Shown here piece by piece: positions 48,906-56,928 of a stretch of 64,000 nt of DNA. Under the pieces are notes generated by a model. It was given only the letters and a program-made list of their open reading frames with translations. It had not been told where the DNA came from and did not search any database. Position 1 is the stretch's first letter; each line of letters opens with the position of its first letter. The translations under genes and the position numbers were made by a program. This stretch comes from Sphingomonas vulcanisoli (GTDB taxonomy: Bacteria; Pseudomonadota; Alphaproteobacteria; Sphingomonadales; Sphingomonadaceae), in assembly GCF_011761305.1 (NCBI RefSeq), contig NZ_JAAOZC010000007.1, positions 1 through 64,000 on the forward strand, given 5' to 3'.

Positions 48906-49085
48906 TTAGCTGGTGATATCGCGGTCGCCGCGATGGTTGGTGCCGCCCGTGCCGCTGGTGCCGCCGTCAGTGCCGGCGCTGTCCTCGATGCTTTCGCGCG
49001 GGGTGCCTTCGGTCGATACGGTCTCGACATCGTCGGACTCGGCGGGTGGCGCCGAATCGGGGTGGGCGTCGGGTGTGCTGGCCAT
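48906..49085 (-). CDS. Small acidic low-complexity protein
   Basis: A 59-residue protein: MASTPDAHPDSAPPAESDDV then ETVSTEGTPRESIEDSAGTD. It is rich in Asp, Glu, Ser, Thr and Gly with no signal peptide and is probably disordered. AAGGAGAG 7 bp before the ATG supports translation. It is 17 bp upstream of the His-rich gene on the same strand, so the two may be co-transcribed. Function unknown. Confidence 0.65.
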   Translation of the reverse strand: MASTPDAHPDSAPPAESDDVETVSTEGTPRESIEDSAGTDGGTSGTGGTNHRGDRDITS

Positions 49086-49149
49086 GCTGTCTCTCCTTGA
49101 TCGGGGCTCCAACGCATGAGTTTTCGATTCAGCTACGCAATAGAGTGCC

Positions 49150-49245
49150 GCACCGGCCCGCACCACCACCCGGCCTCCCATATGATACTGCCGTTGGGAG
49201 GCCGGGTGGGGGTGCGGGCCGGTGCCGCCATCCGCGCGAGCGGAT
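49150..49245. repeat. Family D palindrome
   Basis: Arms beginning GCACCGGCCCGCACCACCAC and the inverted copy, centre TATGATACTGCCGT, then ATCCGC-GCGA-GCGGAT at 49230-49245. The order of parts is the same as at 39760-39851, but the centre reads the other way round. Confidence 0.85.
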
Positions 49246-49319
49246 CCAGAATACTCCCCCGCGCGCACCTTGCTCTCGCCCCACGCCTGCTATAGGGACG
49301 CCCGCCTGACCGGCCTGAC

Positions 49320-49404
49320 GCGGGCGTGGCGGAACTGGTAGACGCAGCAGGTTTAGGTCCTGCCATCGCAAGATGTGGGGGTTCGAGTCCCTTCGCCCGC
49401 ACCA
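49320..49404 (+). tRNA. tRNA-Leu (anticodon UAG)
   Basis: The acceptor stem GCGGGCG pairs with CGCCCGC. The anticodon stem-loop is CAGG-TTTAGGT-CCTG, giving TAG. It has a long variable arm (GCCATCGCAAGATGTGGGG region), the T-loop GGTTCGAGTCC, and CCA encoded in the DNA. The large variable arm is typical of class II tRNA-Leu. It reads CUN codons, mainly CUA and CUG. Confidence 0.96.
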
Positions 49405-49450
49405 GTTGCGAAGACGGAAAATGTCCGGCGGACATTTTCGGCTTCGCAAC
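49405..49450. repeat. Long hairpin abutting the tRNA 3' end
   Basis: GTTGCGAAG (49405-49413) pairs with CTTCGCAAC (49442-49450), and GAAAATGTCC with GGACATTTTC inside, 19 bp in all, with a 3-base loop. It begins at the base after CCA. No T run follows, so it is a processing signal, a terminator of unusual kind, or an inserted palindromic element. Confidence 0.8.
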
Positions 49451-49502
49451 TCCCGAGCGCAAGCGAAGGGGTCCCCGCCGAAAGAGAGATAGAAACGAGA
49501 CC

Positions 49503-51116
49503 ATGCAGACTGTCGAGACGTTGAACCAGGGCCTCAAGCGCGCCTACACGCTGACCATTCCGGCGAAGGACATCATCGCCAAGGTCGATGCCGAAGTCGC
49601 CAAGGCCGCGCCGCAGATCAAGATGCCGGGCTTCCGCCCCGGCAAGGTGCCCGCCAACCTCATCAAGAAGATGCACGGCCCGGCGATGGAGCGCGAGGCG
49701 CTGAACACCGCCGTTCAGGAAGGCGTGCAGAATCTGATGGCCGAAAAGGGCCTGCGTCCGGCGATGCAGCCCGAAGTCCAGCTCGATGAGGATTACACCT
49801 CCGGCAAGGATGTCGAGGTCAAGGTTGCGCTCGAAGTGCTGCCGCAGGTGCCGACGCCCTCGATAGAAGGGCTTAAGCTGGAGCGGCTGACCGTGGCCGC
49901 GCCCGAGGCCGAGGTTGACGCGCAGGTCGAGCGGTTCGCCTCCCAGCAGAAGAGCTGGGCCGCGGCGCCCGAGGGCCATCCCGCGATCGAAGGCGATACG
50001 GTGGTGGTCGATTTCGTCGGCAAGACCGCCGATGGCGTCGCCTTCCCGGGCGGCACCGGCACCGATATGGCGGTCGAGCTCGGCGCGGGTCGCTTGATCC
50101 CCGGTTTCGAGACGCAGCTCGAAGGCGCCAAGGTCGGCGACGAGCGCACGCTCAACGTTACCTTCCCCAAGGATTATGGCGAGAAGAGCCTGGCCGGTAA
50201 GCCCGCGACCTTCGACGTCGTGGTCAAGGAAGTGAAGGTCGCCAAGGAAGCGACCGTCGACGATGAGTTCGCCAAGACGCTCGGCCTCGAAAGCCTCGAC
50301 AAGCTCAAGGAGCTGTTCAAGGGGCAGGTCGAGCAGGAGCTCAACGGCCTCACCCGCACGCACATGAAGCGCAAGCTGCTCGATCAGCTCGCCGGCTCGC
50401 ACGATTTCGAAGTGCCGCCGTCGATGGTCGAGGCCGAATTCGCGCAGATCTGGCAGCAGCTGGAGCATGAGGTGACGCACGAAGCCGATCAGGAGGCCGC
50501 GCGCGCCGAGCTGGAAGCCGACCGCGAGGATTATCGCAAGATCGCCGAGCGCCGCGTGCGGCTGGGCCTGCTGCTGTCCGAGATCGGCCAGCAGAACAAT
50601 GTCCAGATTTCGGATCAGGAGATGCAGCGCCTCGCCTTCCAGGCGGCGCAGCAGTACCGCCCCGAGGATCAGAAGCGCTTCATCGAATATATCCAGAGCG
50701 ATCCGATCGCCGCCGCCCAGCTGCGCGCGCCGCTCTATGAGGACAAGGTCGTCGATTTCCTGTTTGAAAAGGCCGAGATCAGCGATCGCCAAGTGACGCG
50801 CGAGGAGCTGGAAGCCGCGATCGAGGAAATCGAGAGCGACGACATCAAGCCGCACGTCCACGGCCCCGATTGCGGCCATGATCATGACGAGCATGATCAC
50901 GATCACTCGGCTGAAGCCAAGCCAGTCAAGAAGCCAGCGGCGAAGAAGGCGGCTGCGGCCAAGGCCGATGAAGCGGTGGTGGCCGAGGACAAGCCTGCCG
51001 CGAAGAAGAAGGCTGCGCCCAAGAAGGCCGCTGCGGAAGAGGCTCCAGAGCTGGCCGATGCGCCTGCCGAGAAGCCCAAGGCAAAGAAGGCAGCTAAGCC
51101 GAAGGCCGAGGGCTAA
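49503..51116 (+). CDS. tig: Trigger factor with long His- and Lys/Ala-rich tail
   Basis: A 537-residue protein from ATG 49503 (MQTVETLNQGLKRAYTLTIP). Ribosome-binding motif GFRPGKVPANLI, PPIase domain (GDTVVVDFVGKTADGVAFPG, GAGRLIPGFETQLEGAKVGD) and the helical substrate-binding domain are complete by about residue 445. The tail holds a histidine run (HGPDCGHDHDEHDHDHS) and then KPAAKKA-type repeats like histone H1. Typical trigger factors end near 430-460. It binds nascent chains at the ribosome exit. Confidence 0.96.
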   Translation: MQTVETLNQGLKRAYTLTIPAKDIIAKVDAEVAKAAPQIKMPGFRPGKVPANLIKKMHGPAMEREALNTAVQEGVQNLMAEKGLRPAMQPEVQLDEDYTSGKDVEVKVALEVLPQVPTPSIEGLKLERLTVAAPEAEVDAQVERFASQQKSWAAAPEGHPAIEGDTVVVDFVGKTADGVAFPGGTGTDMAVELGAGRLIPGFETQLEGAKVGDERTLNVTFPKDYGEKSLAGKPATFDVVVKEVKVAKEATVDDEFAKTLGLESLDKLKELFKGQVEQELNGLTRTHMKRKLLDQLAGSHDFEVPPSMVEAEFAQIWQQLEHEVTHEADQEAARAELEADREDYRKIAERRVRLGLLLSEIGQQNNVQISDQEMQRLAFQAAQQYRPEDQKRFIEYIQSDPIAAAQLRAPLYEDKVVDFLFEKAEISDRQVTREELEAAIEEIESDDIKPHVHGPDCGHDHDEHDHDHSAEAKPVKKPAAKKAAAAKADEAVVAEDKPAAKKKAAPKKAAAEEAPELADAPAEKPKAKKAAKPKAEG

Positions 51117-51120
51117 TCTC

Positions 51121-51213
51121 CTTTCCGTTTGTGCTGAGCTTGTCGAAGCACCGTCCTTCTGCCAGCCTTGGTCAAGAAGAACGGCCCTTCGACAGGCTCA
51201 GGGCGAACGGTTT
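51121..51213. repeat. Family B palindromic repeat
   Basis: CCGTTTGTGCTGAGCTTGTC then GAAGCAC, and inverted GGCCCTTCGACAGGCTCAGG. It separates trigger factor from the glycosyltransferase gene. Confidence 0.85.
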
Positions 51214-51234
51214 AGATGGGCAGGCTCCAACAGC

Positions 51235-52176
51235 ATGACGAAGCCCCGCATCGCGGTCATTCTGCCCTGCTATAACGAGGAAGCCGCGATCGCGCAGACC
51301 GTGCGCGATTTCCGCGCCGCGCTGCCCGATGCGGCCATATATGTTTACGATAACAGCAGCACCGATCGCACCGCCGAGGTGGCGCGCGCCGCCGGCGCGA
51401 TCGTCCGTCGGGAGGCGATGCAGGGCAAGGGCCATGTCGTCCGCCGCATGTTCGCCGATGTCGAGGCGGACGTCTATGTGATGGCCGATGGCGATGCGAC
51501 CTACGATGCCGCCTCCTCGCCCGCGATGGTGGCGCGGCTGACCGGCGAACAACTCGATATGGTCGTGGGCGCGCGTCAGGATCAGGTGGAGGAGGCGTAT
51601 CGCCGCGGCCACCGCTTCGGCAATGCCTTGCTCACCGGCATCCTCGCGCAGATTTTCGGGCGTACCTTCAGTGATATTCTCTCGGGCTACCGCGTCTTCT
51701 CGCGCCGCTTCGTGAAGAGCTTCCCGATCCTCTCCACCGGCTTCGAGATCGAGACCGAGATCAGCGTTCACGCGCTGGAACTGCGGATGCCGGTTGCCGA
51801 GATCACCACCCATTATGCGGCGCGGCCCGAGGGATCGGCGAGCAAGCTTTCCACCTATCGCGATGGCTGGCGCATCCTGCGCACCATCCTCACCCTGTTC
51901 CGTCTCGAGCGGCCCGTGCTGTTCTTCGGATCGATCGGTGCGCTGCTGACGCTGGCCGCGCTCGGCATCAGCCTCGATCTCTTCATCACTTATGCGCGCA
52001 CAGGCCTCGTGCCGCGCCTGCCGACCGCCGTGCTCGCCACCGGGCTGGTGATCATCGGCGTGCTCTGTTTCTTTACCGGTCTGATCCTGGACACGGTGGT
52101 GCGCGGCCGGCGCGAGGTGCGGCGGCTGGCGTATCTGGGCCTGCCGGCGCCGGGCGGAGACGCGGACCCGGCTTGA
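51235..52176 (+). CDS. GT2 polyprenyl-phosphate sugar transferase-like
   Basis: A 313-residue protein: RIAVILPCYNEEAAIAQTVR, YDNSSTDRTAEVARAAGAIV, DGDATYD as the metal site, and DILSGYRVFSRRFVKSFP. Two C-terminal helices (about 225-245 and 260-285) anchor it. It resembles dolichol-phosphate-mannose synthase-like GT2 enzymes that load a sugar on a polyprenyl phosphate. First of three genes with a second GT2 and a large membrane protein between. Confidence 0.9.
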   Translation: MTKPRIAVILPCYNEEAAIAQTVRDFRAALPDAAIYVYDNSSTDRTAEVARAAGAIVRREAMQGKGHVVRRMFADVEADVYVMADGDATYDAASSPAMVARLTGEQLDMVVGARQDQVEEAYRRGHRFGNALLTGILAQIFGRTFSDILSGYRVFSRRFVKSFPILSTGFEIETEISVHALELRMPVAEITTHYAARPEGSASKLSTYRDGWRILRTILTLFRLERPVLFFGSIGALLTLAALGISLDLFITYARTGLVPRLPTAVLATGLVIIGVLCFFTGLILDTVVRGRREVRRLAYLGLPAPGGDADPA

Positions 52177-52224
52177 CCGGCAAAGCGGCGCGCGCCACGC
52201 TCGGCGCGCGCTTTGGGGGGTAAT

Positions 52225-53748
52225 TTGACCGGCGATCTTCAGGGGCTTCCGATCCGGCGCTGGGGGCTGCATCTGCTCGGCCTGCTGGCGCTGATGTGGC
52301 CGCCCTTGGTCAACGGCCAGCCGTTCTTCTTCTCCGATACCACGGCCTATGTGCGCGCCGCCGATCTCGCCGTGCAGATCGCCAGCCGCCATCATATCCG
52401 CACCGCCTGGAGCCGCCCCGAGGCCGCACCGGCGCCCGCTGGGTCCGCTCCCGCAGTTGGCCCGATCGCCGCGCCGCAGGTCCATGCCAGCGATGGCCAG
52501 AACGGCGGCAGCGTGATGGCGGGCCGCTCGCCCTATTTCGGGATGCTGCTCTACCTCGGCTATGTGACGAGCGGCTTCTGGCTGTTCGTGCTGGGGCAGG
52601 CGATGACCGCCTGGTGGCTGATCGGGCTGGCCCAGCGCGCGATGGGCAGCCGGTCGCTGGCCGTCCGCCTCGGCATCGCGGTCATTCTCGCCTTGCTGTC
52701 TCCGCTCGCTTTCTATCTCGGCCTGCTGCTGGCCGATGCGCTGGCGGGCTTCGGCATCCTTGCCTTCCTGCTTATCGCCCGGCCGCCGCCCGATCTGCGG
52801 CGGTGGGAAAGGCCGGCGCTCATGCTGCTGCTGCTGGTCTCGGCCGCCGCGCACCTCACCCACATCGTTATCATCGCGGGGATGACCGCGCTGCTCGGCC
52901 TGCTGGCGCTGGTCCGGGCGGTGCCGTGGCGGACGGCGAAGCCCGCCGTGCTGATTGGCGGTGCGGTAACGGTGCTGGCATTGCTGTCGGTGATGGTGAC
53001 CAATTTCGCGGTCAAGAGGGCGCTGGGCAAGCCGCCCGCCGCCGCCCCTGTGCTCACCGCGCGCTTCATCGTCGATGGCCCGGGCCGCGCCTTTATCGCC
53101 AATGGCTGCGGTGGCGACCAGCAATTCGCGGCCTGCACCCGGCCGACCGCCGTTCCGGATAGCGATCTCTGGCTGTGGTCGCCCGATCCCAAGATCGGCG
53201 GCTTCCTCGCCGCCGATGCCGATACGCGCGCGCGGCTCTCGGCCGAGGACAGCCGCTTTGCCCGCGCGGTGTTTACCGCTTACCCACTGTGGCAGGCAGG
53301 GATGATGGCACGCAACACGCTGGATCAACTCACCCGTTTCGATCTGCTGATCCTCAACGAACATTGCTTCGCCGATCAGGGCTGCTCGGGCGTCGACTTC
53401 CCCGATGCCGGGCGCGCGACGATGCGGCGCACGATTGCGGGGCGCAATCTCTGGCCCACGCGGCTCCTTGCCGCCCTCGATGCCGCGGCCACGGTGGCGG
53501 CGATCGCGCTGCTGGCAATCTCGATCCGCAGGCTCGGGCGGGAGCGGGACGAGGCGCGCAAGACTCTGCTGCTGTGGGTGGCGCTCACCGCCGCCGCCTT
53601 CCTGATCAACGCCTTTCTCGGCGGGGCGATCTCCAATCCGCAGACCCGCTATCAGGAGCGGATCGTATGGATCGTGCCGCTGCTGGCGATGATCGCCGCC
53701 ATCCGCGCCTTCCGCACCTCCTCCGAACCGGCTAGACCCCGCGCATGA
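52225..53748 (+). CDS. Multi-pass membrane protein, possible GT-C glycosyltransferase
   Basis: About 507 residues starting at TTG 52225 with GGGGGG upstream; a TTG at 52213 is an alternative. About ten membrane helices and two large periplasmic loops. An early FFSDTTAYVRAADLAVQIA after helix 1 puts an Asp where GT-C enzymes keep a catalytic acid. The second loop has four cysteines (NGCGGDQQFAACT, NEHCFADQGCSG). No database family is recognised with confidence. It lies between two GT2 genes and overlaps the second by 4 bp (ATGA). Confidence 0.75.
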   Translation: MTGDLQGLPIRRWGLHLLGLLALMWPPLVNGQPFFFSDTTAYVRAADLAVQIASRHHIRTAWSRPEAAPAPAGSAPAVGPIAAPQVHASDGQNGGSVMAGRSPYFGMLLYLGYVTSGFWLFVLGQAMTAWWLIGLAQRAMGSRSLAVRLGIAVILALLSPLAFYLGLLLADALAGFGILAFLLIARPPPDLRRWERPALMLLLLVSAAAHLTHIVIIAGMTALLGLLALVRAVPWRTAKPAVLIGGAVTVLALLSVMVTNFAVKRALGKPPAAAPVLTARFIVDGPGRAFIANGCGGDQQFAACTRPTAVPDSDLWLWSPDPKIGGFLAADADTRARLSAEDSRFARAVFTAYPLWQAGMMARNTLDQLTRFDLLILNEHCFADQGCSGVDFPDAGRATMRRTIAGRNLWPTRLLAALDAAATVAAIALLAISIRRLGRERDEARKTLLLWVALTAAAFLINAFLGGAISNPQTRYQERIVWIVPLLAMIAAIRAFRTSSEPARPRA

Positions 53749-54734
53749 CCGAGGCGCCAACCCCCGGCGAGGCAGCGATCACTCTATCGCTGATCGTCCC
53801 CGTCAAGGATGAGGAGGAGGCGATCCGGCCCTTCTTCACGCGCGTCCTGCCGATCCTGGAGGGGTTGCGCACGCAGCACGGGCCGGGCTTTGGCTGGGAA
53901 ATCCTGTTCATCGATGATGGCAGCAGCGATGCGACGCTCGCCGAGATCATCGCCGCGCACAATCGTGACCCGCGCATTCGCGGCCTCTCCTTCTCGCGCA
54001 ACTTCGGCAAGGAGGCGGCGCTGACCGCGGGCCTCGATCATGTCCGCGGGCAGGCGGTCGTGCCGATGGACGTCGATCTGCAGGATCCGCCCGAAGTGCT
54101 GGGCGCGATGATCGACAAATGGCGTGAGGGTTATGACGTGGTCTACGGCGTCCGCGCCAACCGCATGAGCGATTCGCTCCCCAAACGCCTCACCGCCGAT
54201 CTCTATTACCGCGCGCACAATTGGCTTTCGGACGACAAGATCCCCGAACATGCCGGCGATTTCCGCCTGCTCGATCGCAAGGTGGTCGATGTCATCAAGC
54301 AATTGCCTGAGCGCAACCGCTTCATGAAAGGCCTGTTCGCCTGGGGCGGCTTCCGCCAGACCGCGGTGGAATATGACCGGACCGAGCGCAAAGTCGGCAC
54401 CACCAAGTTCAATTATGTCCGGCTGTGGAAGCTGGCGGTGGATGGCATTACGTCGGCGTCGACGGTGCCGCTCCGGGTATGGAGCTATGTCGGCGCGATG
54501 ATCGCGATCGTCGCCATTTTCTATGCGCTTTACCTTGTCGGCCGCACGATCCTGTTCGGGATCGACGTCGCGGGCTATGCCTCGATGATGGTCGCCGTGC
54601 TGTTCCTGGGCGGCGTACAATTGCTCAGCCTGGGCGTGCTCGGCGAATATGTCGGGCGCATCCTGGTCGAGGCCAAGCACCGCCCGATTTATGTCGTCCG
54701 CCAGCGTATCGGCGATCCCGCAGGCGACGCCTGA
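53745..54734 (+). CDS. GT2 GtrB/ArnC-like polyprenyl-phosphate glycosyltransferase
   Basis: A 329-residue protein: LSLIVPVKDEEEAIRPFFTR, LFIDDGSSDATL, RGLSFSRNFGKEAALTAGLD, DVDLQDPPEV as metal site, and FRLLDRKVV with RNRFMKGLFAWGGFRQT. Two C-terminal helices follow. This is the undecaprenyl-phosphate glucose/aminoarabinose transferase type that provides donors for GT-C enzymes. Last of the three-gene unit. Confidence 0.93.
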   Translation: MTEAPTPGEAAITLSLIVPVKDEEEAIRPFFTRVLPILEGLRTQHGPGFGWEILFIDDGSSDATLAEIIAAHNRDPRIRGLSFSRNFGKEAALTAGLDHVRGQAVVPMDVDLQDPPEVLGAMIDKWREGYDVVYGVRANRMSDSLPKRLTADLYYRAHNWLSDDKIPEHAGDFRLLDRKVVDVIKQLPERNRFMKGLFAWGGFRQTAVEYDRTERKVGTTKFNYVRLWKLAVDGITSASTVPLRVWSYVGAMIAIVAIFYALYLVGRTILFGIDVAGYASMMVAVLFLGGVQLLSLGVLGEYVGRILVEAKHRPIYVVRQRIGDPAGDA

Positions 54735-54755
54735 GCCCGCCCCCCAAAGCCGCCC

Positions 54756-54785
54756 CTTGAACATGCGCCGCCGAAGCGCGATCTC
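54756..54785 (+). promoter_or_regulatory. Possible heat-shock promoter of clpP
   Basis: CTTGAA (54756-54761) about 50 bp before the clpP ATG matches the -35 element of RpoH-type promoters, with CGATCT about 17 bases on as a weak -10. clpP is commonly heat-shock controlled. The -10 match is poor. Confidence 0.3.
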
Positions 54786-54811
54786 TTGACCATCATTCAC
54801 AGGAAGACCCA

Positions 54812-55450
54812 ATGAGCACTCCCGATCACGTCGATATCGTCTCCGGCCTCGTTCCCATCGTCATCGAACAATCGAATCGCGGCGAGCGCAGCTTCGATAT
54901 CTATTCGCGTCTGCTGCGTGAGCGGATCGTGTTCGTCACCGGCCAGGTCGAGGATCATATGGCCTCGCTGATCACCGCCCAATTGCTCTTCCTGGAATCC
55001 GAAAATCCCAAGAAAGACATCTATATGTACATCAACAGCCCGGGCGGCGTGGTCACCGCCGGGCTCGCGATCCACGATACGATGCACTACATCCGGCCAG
55101 AGGTCGGCACGGTCTGCATCGGGCAGGCGGCATCGATGGGCAGCTTCCTTTTGGCGGCCGGTGAGAAGGGCAAGCGCGTCGCGCTCACCAACAGCCGGAT
55201 CATGATCCACCAGCCTTCGGGCGGCGCGCAGGGCATGGCGGCGGATATCGAAATCCAGGCGCGCGAGATCCTGCGCATGCGCCACTCGCTCAATTCGCTC
55301 TATGCCAAATATACCGGCAAGCCGATCGAGGAGATCGAGCGCGCCATGGACCGCGACAAGTTCCTGGAAGCCGACGAGGCCAAGGAATTCGGCCTGATCG
55401 ACGAGGTCTTCGACAAGCGCCCCGCGCCGTCCGAGGATGGCGCCGCCTGA
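54812..55450 (+). CDS. clpP: ATP-dependent Clp protease proteolytic subunit
   Basis: A 212-residue ClpP. The catalytic Ser lies in [14 protein letters not shown], His in [15 protein letters not shown], and the Asp in the region of AMDRDKFL. The N-terminal axial loop and [20 protein letters not shown] are intact. It degrades proteins with ClpX or ClpA. Its usual partner clpX is 1.5 kb downstream beyond an opposed gene. Confidence 0.98.
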   Translation: MSTPDHVDIVSGLVPIVIEQSNRGERSFDIYSRLLRERIVFVTGQVEDHMASLITAQLLFLESENPKKDIYMYINSPGGVVTAGLAIHDTMHYIRPEVGTVCIGQAASMGSFLLAAGEKGKRVALTNSRIMIHQPSGGAQGMAADIEIQAREILRMRHSLNSLYAKYTGKPIEEIERAMDRDKFLEADEAKEFGLIDEVFDKRPAPSEDGAA

Positions 55451-55550
55451 TCTGTTGCTCCTCCCCTTGGCCGTCAGAACGGCCGAGGGGGCGATTGTCG
55501 GCAAGGTGCGTTGGCGCCCTCGATAGTCCGGGCTGACCTGTCTTAAGCGA

Positions 55551-56573
55551 TCACGCCCGCCCGGTCAGCTCCAGGATATGGCGAATCGTCGCGCGCATTG
55601 AGACCTCTTCGGTGCAATGCGTTTGCGCAAAGCCCTGTGCTACGTCGCCCAGCCTGCGGCGCAAATCCGGCTCGTCCCACAGCCGCTCTATCGCCGCCGC
55701 GAACGCCGCCGCGTCTTGAACGGGAACGAGCAGGCTATTCTGTTCGCTTGTCAAATAATCGCGAATGCCGGATGAATCGGTCACGACCATGGCTTTGCCG
55801 AGGTGGGCTGCGCCGACAATCGTGACGATGCCGTTGGGCGTATCGGACGATCGCAGGGGGATCGCCATGGCATCGGCATGGGCCGCAAGCGACCATGTCT
55901 GGTCCCAGGGTAAATTGACCAATATCGTCAGGTTTGCAGGAGCTTCGATATTTTGGAAGCTGTGCGGACGAACGACGGCGACGAAGCGGCGCTTCGGCAA
56001 TCGCTTGGCCACGGCCGCCAGCGTTTCATAATCCCGCGCTTCCCCCCCGATCGCCACGACATAAGGCTCGGCGATCGTGCGGGGCAGCGGCGCAGCGATC
56101 GGCGGCGCAACGCCCCACGGGTCAAAATGAAATCGCTCGACGGGAAGATCGAACAGCCGCGCATAGAGCTCGCGTTCCATCCGGCTGAAGACGCCGAAAC
56201 GATCGATACGGGCAAAGCTGCGCCGCATCGCATCAAGCCGCATTCCCGTGGGAAGGTCCGTGAAATTAAACCCGGTCGCCAGATGCGGTACGCCCTCGGC
56301 ATGAGGCCGTGCGATGGCCGAGGTATAGTGACTGAGCCGCGGCATGCTGCTGGCGACGAGATCGATGCCGCCGCGTCTGATCGTCCCGCGCAGTTGCAAC
56401 GCGATGCCGATGCGCCCCCAGCTCAGGCCGGGCAATCGATTGATCCATTTGCTGGATGGCGTTCTGAAAAATCGGAAGTCGATCGGAGGTTCGCCATCGT
56501 ACAGCGGCTCGATCCAACGCCACGGCTCGGGAAAATCGGCGATACTCGCGACGCAAAGCGGGCGGTCGATCAC
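55551..56573 (-). CDS. Glycosyltransferase family 4-like protein
   Basis: A 340-residue protein starting GTG 56573 (MIDRPLCVASIADFPEPWRW). A GT-B C-terminal half is suggested by PYVVAIGGEARDYETLAAVA, IPLRSSDTPNGIVTIVGAAHLGKAMVVTDSSGI and the tail RRLGDVAQGFAQTH. It lacks strong GT4 acceptor motifs and looks like a divergent member. It lies alone on the minus strand between clpP and clpX. Codon use seems a little less G+C-rich than neighbours. An envelope glycan role is assumed. Confidence 0.78.
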   Translation of the reverse strand: MIDRPLCVASIADFPEPWRWIEPLYDGEPPIDFRFFRTPSSKWINRLPGLSWGRIGIALQLRGTIRRGGIDLVASSMPRLSHYTSAIARPHAEGVPHLATGFNFTDLPTGMRLDAMRRSFARIDRFGVFSRMERELYARLFDLPVERFHFDPWGVAPPIAAPLPRTIAEPYVVAIGGEARDYETLAAVAKRLPKRRFVAVVRPHSFQNIEAPANLTILVNLPWDQTWSLAAHADAMAIPLRSSDTPNGIVTIVGAAHLGKAMVVTDSSGIRDYLTSEQNSLLVPVQDAAAFAAAIERLWDEPDLRRRLGDVAQGFAQTHCTEEVSMRATIRHILELTGRA

Positions 56574-56928
56574 TCTACAACAAATCTTGGGCGACGAAGG
56601 CGCCGGACTGAAGCCGATAAAGGAATAGGGTCATCACCACTCTTGAAAGCGCCCGCTAATGTGAACGACATACCCAAGATGAAGATCGTCACGCAAGCGA
56701 TCCTGCTCCATGATTGCCTCGGCGCGCTGGTCGTGGCCCGGATGGGGAACCGTCGTGCCCGGCATCCGTTCGCTTCGTCGCCGGGCGCTTGTTTAACCGG
56801 CTCCGCGATCACATATCGCTTGCCCGGTAAACCCGCTGGCAAGGGATGCCGCGATATATGATTTGCCCGCTGCCGAGGCAGAGGGCTACCATGCCACCCG
56901 ACTCGGGCGGCCGAGGAACAGGAAGAAG
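56574..56928. other. Intergenic region upstream of clpX
   Basis: No convincing gene. A 90-codon minus-strand reading (56842-56570) contains one hydrophobic stretch and its stop overlaps the glycosyltransferase GTG, but its composition is unlike the neighbours' coding sequence. The region presumably holds the clpX and glycosyltransferase promoters; no clear boxes were found. Confidence 0.5.

Noticed and set aside
56570-56842. A 90-codon minus-strand frame whose stop overlaps the glycosyltransferase start
   Set aside because: One hydrophobic stretch but otherwise chance-like sequence and no ribosome-binding site; not enough to call a gene.
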